Positions 1 to 7,758 of a stretch of DNA of 38,514 nucleotides are shown piece by piece. Position 1 is the first letter of the stretch, and each line of letters opens with the position of its first letter. Source of the stretch: Arenibacter hampyeongensis (GTDB lineage: Bacteria > Bacteroidota > Bacteroidia > Flavobacteriales > Flavobacteriaceae); NCBI RefSeq assembly GCF_002909255.1, contig NZ_PIOB01000018.1, positions 1 through 38,514 of the forward strand, in the 5' to 3' direction. The notes below the pieces were generated by a model. It did not search any database. It was given only the letters and a program-made list of their open reading frames with translations, and had not been told where the DNA came from. A program made the position numbers and the translations under genes.

Positions 1-1367
1 GCAGTGGCAATGGCGCCTGCGGTCGTAAATTCGCCCCCGATATATACGGGGCCTTCCGTCGGTACGGTCAGGGCCCTTACGGTACCATTGGTCCCTTCCG
101 CCATCCTGTACCAATCGCCCACACCGTTTACGGCAACGGTCTGGGGGCCATTGTTGCCGCCGACTATTTTGTAGAGTTTTGATGCGGTGCCATAATCGCT
201 GAAGTAGAGTTCGCCCGCTTCGTCCAATCCAAAGGAGGAAATGTATTGGCCATTGGTCCTGAACAGCGGTTCCGATGTGGCCTCTCCGTTGGAGGGATTG
301 TAGTCCAGTGCCCATATCCTACCCGAGGCATAGTCGCCATAGATATATTTGTCCTTTATCTGGGGATTATTGCTGGCCCCACGGTAAACGTACCCTCCGG
401 TTACGGAGATGTCCCCGTTGCTGCGGTTATATTCAAAAACGGGCTTGATGTCCGGGGTGGTGGCCAGTACGGTGGATGCGTCCTCCACGGTATTGCCCTC
501 GAACCTGTTCCAGCCATAATTCCCTCCCTTTACGATCAGGTTGATCTCCTCCCTGTCGCCCTGTCCCACATCCGCTCCCCACATGTGCCCTGTAGGTCCG
601 TCAAAGCAGAACTTCCAAGTGTTCCTAATTCCCCAGACATATAGTTCGTCCAATCCGCTCTGTCCCACCCTGGGATTATCGGCCGGTATTTCATAATTCC
701 CATCCGGGGCATCGGGGTTGGATTCCAAGGGGTTGTTGCCGTCCAGGTCCACATCTATCCGGAGGATGCTCCCGAAGACGTTGTTCAAATTTTGTGCGTT
801 CTTGTTGGGGTCTCCGCCGCCGCCGCCATCTCCGATGGAGACGTATAGGTATCCATCGGGCCCAAAGGCTATCTTACCCCCGTTGTGGTTGGCATTTCCC
901 TGGTTCTTGTCGAAACTGAATATCTCCATGCCACTGTCTGGATCCGCGCCATCTGGGTCGTCAGCGCTAACGGAATACCTTGCCAGCACTATTTCCACGT
1001 ACACGCCTGATAAGTTGCTCTGTCTGGTATGGTATACATAGAAATATCCGTTATTGCCGTAATCTGGATGGAAGGCCAGTCCCAAAAGTCCAATCTCCTG
1101 ACCGGAGGAAAAACTCACGATATCGCTTATGTCCAGGAATGTATCAGCTACCGAGGTGCTTTCGCTGTTCTGGAAGACCTTTATCCTTCCCGCCTGTTCA
1201 ACAACGAACATTCTCCCGCTATTATCACCGGCAGTCATTATTTCCGTCGGGAATTCAAAGCTCAGGTCGGGAAAGGCATCCTCATAGGTTACCTGGGATT
1301 GGCATAATGCTGCTGCTGAAAGAAAAACAAAAAGGAATGTTGAGAAAGGTTGCGTACTTAGTTTCAT
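1..1367 (-). CDS. PQQ-dependent sugar dehydrogenase-like secreted protein, 5' part (runs off the left edge)
   Basis: The reading frame is open on the minus strand from ATG at 1367 to the window edge, so the C-terminus is missing. Residues 1-22 form a signal peptide (MKLSTQPFSTFLFVFLSAAA). The next roughly 370 residues follow the soluble aldose/glucose-sorbosone dehydrogenase beta-propeller pattern: NSGRMFVVEQAGRIKVF, GLLGLAFHPDY, NHNGGKIAFGPDGYLYVSIG, ELYVWGIRNTWKF, GADVGQGDREEINLI and GGYVYRG. Family members oxidise sugars using PQQ and calcium in the periplasm or outside the cell. After the propeller the frame continues into a stretch with VRALTVPTEGPVYIGGEF, which looks like the start of a delta-60/kelch-like repeat region, so the full protein is probably much longer than a plain dehydrogenase (inference). 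Base composition is clearly more GC-rich than in the polysaccharide genes, with many CTG, GGC and GTC codons, so it probably marks the edge of the low-GC locus. The substrate is unknown. Confidence 0.85.
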   Translation of the reverse strand, partial: MKLSTQPFSTFLFVFLSAAALCQSQVTYEDAFPDLSFEFPTEIMTAGDNSGRMFVVEQAGRIKVFQNSESTSVADTFLDISDIVSFSSGQEIGLLGLAFHPDYGNNGYFYVYHTRQSNLSGVYVEIVLARYSVSADDPDGADPDSGMEIFSFDKNQGNANHNGGKIAFGPDGYLYVSIGDGGGGGDPNKNAQNLNNVFGSILRIDVDLDGNNPLESNPDAPDGNYEIPADNPRVGQSGLDELYVWGIRNTWKFCFDGPTGHMWGADVGQGDREEINLIVKGGNYGWNRFEGNTVEDASTVLATTPDIKPVFEYNRSNGDISVTGGYVYRGASNNPQIKDKYIYGDYASGRIWALDYNPSNGEATSEPLFRTNGQYISSFGLDEAGELYFSDYGTASKLYKIVGGNNGPQTVAVNGVGDWYRMAEGTNGTVRALTVPTEGPVYIGGEFTTAGAIAT

Positions 1368-1947
1368 AGTAAATAGAATACCATATTTGAATAAATAAGG
1401 GGAGACTATACATAAATATACGTTTATATAGATTGATTATTAGCGCTGTAGCTAATTAAAATGACTTGATTCCAATGTTTATATTCAATTTGAAGAAAAT
1501 ATTAAACATAAATAGAGAAATTATATACAACATTATAATTGGAGGCTACTTGGAATTATATGTAGGGGTGTTATTTTTAATTTTCGCAATCTTTATAATA
1601 CTTTCGTGATCCAATTCTACCTCGTATTATTCATAATTTAGAACCTAGATATTTCAATCCTCAAATAATGTTATTTCATTTAAATTGGTTTAAAATTTAA
1701 TGGATCCAACAATGAAGGGACGTTGATTGTGTAAGGACTTTAATTCTGGGAAATAAAATGGTGTTCAAATTTATAAGTTAATTATACCTTTTTCCTGAAA
1801 AATTGAACGAGTACTACCCCATTTCCAATATCTTACCCAGCAAAATATTACATATACAGGTACTGACCTAAATTTAGAATAGTTAAGGTCTTAAGAAGAA
1901 ATGAAGCTAAAATGACCTCAATTTTAAATGGATTTAACAGAAGTGGA
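1368..1947. other. gene-free AT-rich spacer
   Basis: This 580-bp stretch separates the GC-rich dehydrogenase gene (start 1367, pointing left) from the 3' end of the formyltransferase (stop at 1948). Every frame is interrupted and I see no RNA gene, clear hairpin terminator or repeat. It should hold the dehydrogenase promoter and the end of the long minus-strand operon, but I could not pick out a convincing motif for either. Confidence 0.5.
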
Positions 1948-2739
1948 TTATTTGACTTTTTTATTTAATCTATTAGAAATGTATTCCCAAATAGTTGGGT
2001 GGTAATATAAGTTTCCTTCATGATTTTTATTCCATATTTTTATTTCAATATTTTCATTTAAAACATCTACTATCGCTTTTTTTAAAATTGGTAAACCGGC
2101 AATAAGTTGAAGAAAGGGATAGGTGTAGTAGTTATCTTGATTTGTTGGGTTGATATTATTTTGGTACAACACGCCTCCTGTATCTATCCCATTATCAACC
2201 AAGTGAATTGTAGTTCCACAATTGGCACTATCCTTATTGACAAGAGCCCAGTATCCTCCGTGCCATCCTCTGTATTTTGGTGTAATCCCTGCATGAATAT
2301 TAATAAATTTTCCTTGAATGGAGGATAAGGTTACCTTATTCAAAATTCTTGTATTGACAACCACTACTGCGTCCGGATTTAGTTGTTGTAAGATATTTAA
2401 ACATTCCGTTGAATTGACAGAAGGAACTTTTGAGATAATGTCATTTTTAGGAGGTGTGCTGTTAAGTCGCCCCAATTCCTTAATTCTTCGCAGTCTTTCT
2501 GTTGCCTCTATTTTTAGTATGGGAACAATTAGTACCCGATTTAAGACTTGCCCTAGAACATTGAAAACACCTAATTTTTTAATTCTTCGTTTTAGAAAAA
2601 TTTGAGTATTTACAGGTTGCTCAATAATTAGCCGCTCAATATGAAGGCCGTTTTCAATTAAATAGTTGTACACCATTAATGGATATTCCCCATGGCCGCA
2701 GATCATTACAATTTTTTGGGAAGGATTATTAATATCCAT
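1948..2739 (-). CDS. formyltransferase-domain protein (possible sugar N-formyltransferase)
   Basis: 263 residues. The C-terminal half carries the formyltransferase catalytic signature: INIHAGITPKYRG with Asn147 and His149, and VDNGIDTGGV with Asp186, matching the Asn-His-Asp triad of the methionyl-tRNA formyltransferase / GART superfamily. The first 120 residues are divergent; they start with a short beta-strand/loop (KIVMICGHGEYP) that could be the tail of the Rossmann-like fold. At 263 residues it lacks the extra C-terminal domain of Fmt, so housekeeping tRNA formylation is unlikely. In polysaccharide loci such enzymes transfer formyl from N10-formyl-tetrahydrofolate to a 3- or 4-amino group of a nucleotide sugar. 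The two DegT aminotransferases in this window could supply that amine (inference). It is the last gene of the minus-strand run, 37 bp after the GNAT gene. Fold family is firm; substrate is a guess. Confidence 0.82.
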   Translation of the reverse strand: MDINNPSQKIVMICGHGEYPLMVYNYLIENGLHIERLIIEQPVNTQIFLKRRIKKLGVFNVLGQVLNRVLIVPILKIEATERLRRIKELGRLNSTPPKNDIISKVPSVNSTECLNILQQLNPDAVVVVNTRILNKVTLSSIQGKFINIHAGITPKYRGWHGGYWALVNKDSANCGTTIHLVDNGIDTGGVLYQNNINPTNQDNYYTYPFLQLIAGLPILKKAIVDVLNENIEIKIWNKNHEGNLYYHPTIWEYISNRLNKKVK

Positions 2740-2776
2740 GTACCAATTCTTTGAAATATTTATAATGTTTCATTAT

Positions 2777-4027
2777 CTAATTGGATTTTAACATTGTGAG
2801 CATTACCCTCCTGTCATTACACTCGAGTACAAAGCTGTTTTTATCCAGAGTATTTTTCTTAACCTTCAGATCTTTTTCAGATGAGTTGTTCAGATATAAG
2901 AACTCAAAGATATTGGCCTTTAAATGGATCCATTCATCACTATCCCTGTTTATTTCAATATATTTTTCCAAATTGATTTCATCCCCAATGGGCATGGAGA
3001 AGTACTTTTCGTTTTCATTTTTCTTGGCTTGTAGGTTCCTAAACCAAAAGGTTAACTTATGAAATTTGACATTCAGATTTTTTTCCCTGAAATATTGTTT
3101 AAGATTAAAATACAATGCTATGGTATTACCCAAAGCAGAGGATATAATAGATGATTTATCGTAATACAGGTGATATTCAAAATAATATTCCTTATTGGCC
3201 CATCTTTTTTTATAGTCGAAATGACCCTTTGAGAAATCAAAATATTTGAACTTTTGATTTATGGACCATTCAATAAGTTTCATAATGCTTACCGATCCCA
3301 GATGAAACTTTTCATAATCAATATCAAAAACGGTTATAGCATCGAAAACAATAGTATCTGAAAAATAGTTTAAGGTTACACCAATTGGGGTATCCCCATT
3401 ATAAATTACAAAAAGGGAGGCTTTCTTTTCAAGGATCATCGGATATGCCACTTCGGTATAAAAGTTCCATTCCTTTGGATCTAGATTATTGTTGGTAGTG
3501 CCTTTGTCCAAAAACCGTTTCTCCAACAGCTGCTTAAAATGCACAAAAATGGTATTGTATTGGTCGGGATCTATGGCACCATAGTACATTTTATATGAAA
3601 TATCAAAACAACTTTCCAGCCGTTTTTTATATTTGTTTAGTTTGTATCTCGAACTTTTGCTAAATGCGGAGGAAAAGTATTGGTTAAAGTCGGAATAGTT
3701 CAGCAATTCTACTAAAAAACCTTGGTATTGTTTTATTTTGATAAGACCGAGTTTTTTATTTGAATTATTTATTTTCAAATTAAAGAAGGTGGGAACATCA
3801 TAAATTAAAAAAACACCTCTTGCAAAATCTGTGCTTTGGTCCGGCACCAATGAGTAAGAAATTCCTTTGGTATGATTTTTCCCTATATTGCAATAGATAG
3901 GTAACCAAGTGGATTTGGTAAAGGATAGATTTGCAATGAACTTAAAGATATAAGTTGGCTTATCTTTATTGAAATGTTTTGACCAAATTCGTGTGAACGT
4001 ATCCGATAGGAACGGATTATCTTTCAT
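2777..4027 (-). CDS. GNAT/FemAB-type acyltransferase, long form
   Basis: About 416 residues from ATG at 4027; a TTG three codons upstream is possible, but the downstream ATG fits the paralogue at 36355. The middle (about 130-290) has the GNAT/CelD-like (Acetyltransf_6) or FemAB-like layout: a Lys/Arg-rich helix (SKSSRYKLNKYKKRL), a strand/helix core around IVFDAITVFDIDYEKFHLGS, and the conserved FDFSKGHFDYKKRWANK block. These enzymes move acyl or aminoacyl groups onto amines. The protein is clearly paralogous to the gene at 36355-37605: both begin NPF(L/F)S and share the GKN..(K/N)G(I/V)SY motif and the (F/Y)SKG...YK.RW(A/S)N block. There is no signal peptide, so it should be cytoplasmic and act on precursors. 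It lies 18 bp after the FemAB-like gene and is surely cotranscribed. The substrate is unknown. Confidence 0.75.
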   Translation of the reverse strand: MKDNPFLSDTFTRIWSKHFNKDKPTYIFKFIANLSFTKSTWLPIYCNIGKNHTKGISYSLVPDQSTDFARGVFLIYDVPTFFNLKINNSNKKLGLIKIKQYQGFLVELLNYSDFNQYFSSAFSKSSRYKLNKYKKRLESCFDISYKMYYGAIDPDQYNTIFVHFKQLLEKRFLDKGTTNNNLDPKEWNFYTEVAYPMILEKKASLFVIYNGDTPIGVTLNYFSDTIVFDAITVFDIDYEKFHLGSVSIMKLIEWSINQKFKYFDFSKGHFDYKKRWANKEYYFEYHLYYDKSSIISSALGNTIALYFNLKQYFREKNLNVKFHKLTFWFRNLQAKKNENEKYFSMPIGDEINLEKYIEINRDSDEWIHLKANIFEFLYLNNSSEKDLKVKKNTLDKNSFVLECNDRRVMLTMLKSN

Positions 4028-4045
4028 ATGTTGCAATTTATGTTA

Positions 4046-5098
4046 TTAGGCATTGTTGTTATACCGATAACTTGGGAAAAAGCTATTGGACCCGATATTG
4101 GTCAAATTTCCCTCCTTTTGTAGATTTCGTTTCGTTAATTCCTCATATTTCGGCTCATTAACAATATATTTCCAAAGCGCAAATTCTTTAAAATCTTTAG
4201 AAAATCCCGATTTGAAACGAAATAATGAATCTTCGCTACTTCCAACACCGCCACCTAAATTATAAAATTTGTAACTTTCCTTTGTTGCCATAATGCGCAT
4301 TTCGTCAATTAGCATTTTAATTGGATTTAAATGCAGATATTCTTCAGATGCTCCTGATAAGTGGTATTGCACAATATTGTTCTTTTTTATAAACATTGCA
4401 CCTGCAATTATTTTTTTAGATTCATTGTGCTCTGCAATTAAAACTTCGGTTTTAAAGTCTTTACAGTGTAAAAGATCATAAAAATAATCACGATCAAAAA
4501 AATAACCTTTTGTAGCATTTACACGACGCATGTTCTCATAATATAGTTCAATGAATGCATTAATTTCGCTTTCGGTGGTTGATAATTTAGCTGAATATTG
4601 GTTCCTAGATTTGTTGATATAGGATTTAAGTCTCCTATTGTAATGTTTTTTTTGGGTGTCAAGGTCCTTGGTTAGGTCGATATTAACTATTTTACCACTA
4701 AAGAATATTTCGCCCAGGTTTTTTAAAACTATATCCTGTAGCGGAATAAACGGATTTAACCTTGAAAAAATAGAAATTATCTTCATTTTAAGAAAGAACT
4801 CATGAAGTAGATTCCTATAATTTATGTTATCGTAATTTGAATCTATATTTTTGGATAAGGGCCCTGCATATCCATAGACCGACGTGGCATCCATACTGGT
4901 AGATCCTGGAATTTTTCTCAATAATAATGGAAGTGCAATTACTCTGTCCTGTTCTGTATATTTTATTATGATAGCACGATCATTTTTATTCTTTGCTATT
5001 CTATGGTAATCATAGGTGTGATAGAAATCCGAATGCTCAAAAGAATGGACAAGTGCATCCCATTCCACCTTTTTTTCTACAATTGTAATATGCGGCAT
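4046..5098 (-). CDS. FemAB-like GNAT acyltransferase
   Basis: About 350 residues from ATG at 5098 (a TTG one codon upstream is less likely). Family marks are the N-terminal SDFYHTYDYHRI, the YGYAGPL turn, the RRLKSYINKSRNQYSAKLS helix before the second GNAT-like domain, VLIAEHNESKKIIAGAMF, and the C-terminal YNLGGGVGSSEDSLFRFKSG. The last is typical of FemAB-type proteins found in exopolysaccharide and exosortase-associated loci. FemAB proteins use aminoacyl-tRNA or another activated acyl donor; distant members in polysaccharide loci have unproven donors. No signal peptide or transmembrane segment is visible. It sits directly before the long GNAT gene. A 193-bp gap separates it from the upstream ACP-AsnB-NadE-ligase group, so it may have its own promoter or be transcribed through. 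Confidence 0.78.
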   Translation of the reverse strand: MPHITIVEKKVEWDALVHSFEHSDFYHTYDYHRIAKNKNDRAIIIKYTEQDRVIALPLLLRKIPGSTSMDATSVYGYAGPLSKNIDSNYDNINYRNLLHEFFLKMKIISIFSRLNPFIPLQDIVLKNLGEIFFSGKIVNIDLTKDLDTQKKHYNRRLKSYINKSRNQYSAKLSTTESEINAFIELYYENMRRVNATKGYFFDRDYFYDLLHCKDFKTEVLIAEHNESKKIIAGAMFIKKNNIVQYHLSGASEEYLHLNPIKMLIDEMRIMATKESYKFYNLGGGVGSSEDSLFRFKSGFSKDFKEFALWKYIVNEPKYEELTKRNLQKEGNLTNIGSNSFFPSYRYNNNA

Positions 5099-5143
5099 CA
5101 ATCGGAAAATCTTTAGAAAATGAAATAATTGGGTTAAAAGAAA

Positions 5144-5165
5144 ACATTGTGAAAATTTACAATGT
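5144..5165. other. AT-rich hairpin in the gap between ligase and FemAB-like gene
   Basis: ACATTGT at 5144-5150 and ACAATGT at 5159-5165 form a 7-bp perfect stem with an 8-base loop. On the minus strand it is followed by TTTTC, so it could weakly stop transcription between the acyl-ligase gene and the FemAB-like gene. The stem is short and AT-rich, so it may equally be chance. Confidence 0.25.
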
Positions 5166-5291
5166 AAATGTATTAATCCTAACGTAAAATTTATCCCTAT
5201 CTGATTTATTATTTATCAAATAAATATAGATATGTTCGTAAGTTGGTCAATTGTATATGTAGCTGTAGACGGAAGAAAGTTATGGGAATCC

Positions 5292-6752
5292 TTATTTTTT
5301 TATTTTCTTCCCAGCAGCATTGACAGAAAGATTATTTTCAAATTCAATTTGTTGAGGAATCTTATACAGAGACAATTTTTCAGAACATCTCATTAGAACT
5401 TTTTCCTTCATTTTTTCATGATCCATTTGGCTATTTAGTACAATTGTAGCTTTTATGGCTTCACCCAAAATGTCATCTTCAATTCCCGTAATAGTGCAAT
5501 CTACCACTTCAGGAATAGATAGGATAACTTCCTCTATTTCTTTTGGGCTAACCCGTTTTCCTCCAACTTTAATGATTTCTTTTTTTCTTGCCATTAAGTA
5601 CAAATAGCCATCCTCATCAGCAACGGCGATATCACCGGTATAAAGCCATCCATCTACAATGGTCTTTTTTGTTTCTTCGGATTCCTTATAATAGCCAAGC
5701 ATTATATTTTCTCCTTTTGCCATTAGCTCACCCTCTTCCCCAAAGTTAACTGGATCACCATTTTTATTTACTATTTTTAGGGATACCCCGGGAATACCTT
5801 TCCCAATGGATCCTTTCTTTGAACTTATCAGATTGGGGGGTAAATAAGACAAACGTGCCGTGGCTTCGGTTTGTCCGTACATGACAAAGAATTCTATTTT
5901 CGGAAAAGATTCCACAAATTCATCAATAAAAACATTATGTAATTTGCCTCCAGCCTGAGTAACATATCTTAAATCCGGAAAATCTGTATTTTTAAAATTT
6001 TGGGATTTTTTAAGCAATATTTGATAATGACTCGGTACCCCTGCAAATCCAGTGCATTTATACTTTTTTAAATCGTTAATGACCGAACCTAAAAAGATAA
6101 AACTATTATTCAATACAATGGATCCCCCAACCCTCAGATGGGTATGTAATAAGGAAAGACCATAACAGTAAAAGAAGGGTAAAACTACTCCAACAACATC
6201 CTCAGAGGATAAACTTAAATATTCAATTATGGATTGGGTATTGGCAATAATATTTTGATGACTTATCATAACACCTTTCGGTGCCCCTGTAGATCCAGAG
6301 GTAAATATAATCTCTGCCAGACTATTTTTGTCGAAATCCAAATCGAATAAAACTACTTCCTGATGTCCGATTATTTCCTCAAGTACAGCTTCATCTATAC
6401 ATTTTACGCTGTTGTCCAATTGTTGTTTTGATTGTAAACTGCGGGCCATAAAAACACTTTTACAATCGGTAGTCTTTACTATAAAATCTAAATTTTCTTG
6501 CTCAATAGAAAAATTTAGTGGAACACAAACATTACCAGATTTAAGTATTCCCAAATAAGCAGTAATAAAAAAAACAGAATTGGGGCTAATTAAAACTATG
6601 TTTTGATCCCGACCAACATTTAGCTTTAAATATGAAGCAACTTTTAAACTGTCTTCATGAAGTTTTTTAAATGAAATTTTTTCTTTTGGGCCCAACACAA
6701 AATCCTTTTCCAGATTTTGTGTTGAGTCAAATAAATAATCAAAAACATTCAT
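5292..6752 (-). CDS. AMP-forming acyl ligase (acyl-CoA/acyl-ACP synthetase family)
   Basis: 486 residues, ANL superfamily. The P-loop-like A3 motif is TSGSTGAPKG (151-160), A5 is YGQTEATAR (292-300), A7 is GWLYTGDIA (368-376), A8 is KKEIIKVGGKRVSPKEIEEV (390-409), and the catalytic A10 lysine is in NAAGKK near residue 482. It should activate a carboxylic acid as an acyl-AMP and pass it to a phosphopantetheine thiol. The ACP encoded in the same run (9766-10014) is the natural acceptor, in the manner of DltA/DltC or the exosortase-A-associated ligase/ACP pair (known comparison; partner inferred here). The length suits a stand-alone ligase with no fused carrier domain. It is 19 bp downstream of the NadE-like gene and so cotranscribed. 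The acid substrate cannot be read from the sequence. Confidence 0.9.
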   Translation of the reverse strand: MNVFDYLFDSTQNLEKDFVLGPKEKISFKKLHEDSLKVASYLKLNVGRDQNIVLISPNSVFFITAYLGILKSGNVCVPLNFSIEQENLDFIVKTTDCKSVFMARSLQSKQQLDNSVKCIDEAVLEEIIGHQEVVLFDLDFDKNSLAEIIFTSGSTGAPKGVMISHQNIIANTQSIIEYLSLSSEDVVGVVLPFFYCYGLSLLHTHLRVGGSIVLNNSFIFLGSVINDLKKYKCTGFAGVPSHYQILLKKSQNFKNTDFPDLRYVTQAGGKLHNVFIDEFVESFPKIEFFVMYGQTEATARLSYLPPNLISSKKGSIGKGIPGVSLKIVNKNGDPVNFGEEGELMAKGENIMLGYYKESEETKKTIVDGWLYTGDIAVADEDGYLYLMARKKEIIKVGGKRVSPKEIEEVILSIPEVVDCTITGIEDDILGEAIKATIVLNSQMDHEKMKEKVLMRCSEKLSLYKIPQQIEFENNLSVNAAGKKIKK

Positions 6753-6771
6753 AAATAATAGAATTATTGAT

Positions 6772-7737
6772 TTAGAATATAGGTTTCATTCTCAAATATT
6801 CAGTAGTTTTTTTCTTTCTTTCAAAACTTTTATAAATATTCTCGATTTCCTGTGCTGATTTGTCCATTACTTTACCAACTTCTTCCGCCTTATAATTATT
6901 CTCCCAACCATACCAGATCAAATCCATTTCCTTAAATGGCATTTGATAGAAAAAGTCCTCTTGTGTTTGCTCAGCGGTATAAGTATCGGTTGTTGGGGTT
7001 CTATCTATTATTTCCTGAGGAACTCCAAGGTGTTTTGCTAATTGATAAACCTGAGTTTTGTAGAGGTGTCCTATAGGCATTACATCGGCACCACCATCAC
7101 CATATTTTACAAAAAAGCCTTGTTCAACCTCATGCTTGTTTGGGGTGCCAATAACTGCACAATGAAGTCTTTCTGCATGATAATACAGCATGGACATCCT
7201 GCTGCGTTGTTTAAAGTTGGTCGAAGCTACAATTTGTAGATATTCTTTAGCAGGTAATAATTTACTAACTACTTCTCCATTAGGCTTTATGACCGTCACT
7301 GAAAATATTGCTGGAATATTTTGTCCAATATTTTGTTTAATTTCAATTTTGGCTTTATCCACTTTTGGGTCAAAATCCGTTATTACCTTGGCAATAGCCT
7401 CATCTCTCCTTTCATAGCAACCAAATCCATCCAAAGCTTTGGTGATGTTCTCCTCCAAAGTTTTGACATTGAATTTATTGGCTAATTTCAAGGCTAGGTT
7501 TTTACTGTCATCACTAGAATCCTGTTCTGGTAACATAATTGCTGTTACTTTTTCAGGGCCAAATGCTTTTGCCGATAAGGCCATACAAACTGATGAATCA
7601 ATACCACCGCTGATACCGATAACGGCCCCTCTACGTTGTAATTTTTGAGCAACATCGGATTTTAACTTGGTGATAATATTATTACAAACTTCATCAATGT
7701 TTTCAAGGTGTAAAATATCTTTCGAAAATGGTTTCAT
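6772..7737 (-). CDS. nadE: NAD(+) synthase family protein (NadE-like, ammonia-dependent type)
   Basis: 321 residues. The ATP-pyrophosphatase loop GISGGIDSS (41-49) starts the domain, and NadE hallmarks follow: AVIGTPNKHEVEQGFFVKYG (194-213), GDGGADVMPIGHLYKTQV (213-230), LGVPQEII and RTPTTDTYTAEQTQED. There is no nitrilase-type glutaminase domain, so ammonia would have to come from elsewhere; the neighbouring AsnB could release it. Two things are odd. First, an extra segment of roughly 50 residues (about 115-172, with DFDPKVDKAKIEIKQ and TVIKPNGEV) lies between the usual core and the NFKQRSRM segment that replaces the common NIKAR. Second, the C-terminus (FFYQMPFKEMDLIWYGWENN) departs from the housekeeping sequence. 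Its place in an acyl-activation operon suggests either NAD supply or a recruited amide-forming enzyme. Family is firm; role is open. Confidence 0.85.
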   Translation of the reverse strand: MKPFSKDILHLENIDEVCNNIITKLKSDVAQKLQRRGAVIGISGGIDSSVCMALSAKAFGPEKVTAIMLPEQDSSDDSKNLALKLANKFNVKTLEENITKALDGFGCYERRDEAIAKVITDFDPKVDKAKIEIKQNIGQNIPAIFSVTVIKPNGEVVSKLLPAKEYLQIVASTNFKQRSRMSMLYYHAERLHCAVIGTPNKHEVEQGFFVKYGDGGADVMPIGHLYKTQVYQLAKHLGVPQEIIDRTPTTDTYTAEQTQEDFFYQMPFKEMDLIWYGWENNYKAEEVGKVMDKSAQEIENIYKSFERKKKTTEYLRMKPIF

Positions 7738-7758
7738 AAAAAAAGGTTTTATTAAGGT

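Noticed and set aside
246..1307. Several plus-strand open frames of 92-132 codons
   Set aside because: They lie opposite the dehydrogenase gene, whose high GC content creates long antisense frames. They have no recognisable motifs, and the minus-strand frame is continuous with clear family blocks.
5144..5165. A full terminator ending the ACP-AsnB-NadE-ligase operon
   Set aside because: The stem is only 7 bp and AT-rich with a short T run; it is listed as a weak hairpin, not as a terminator.
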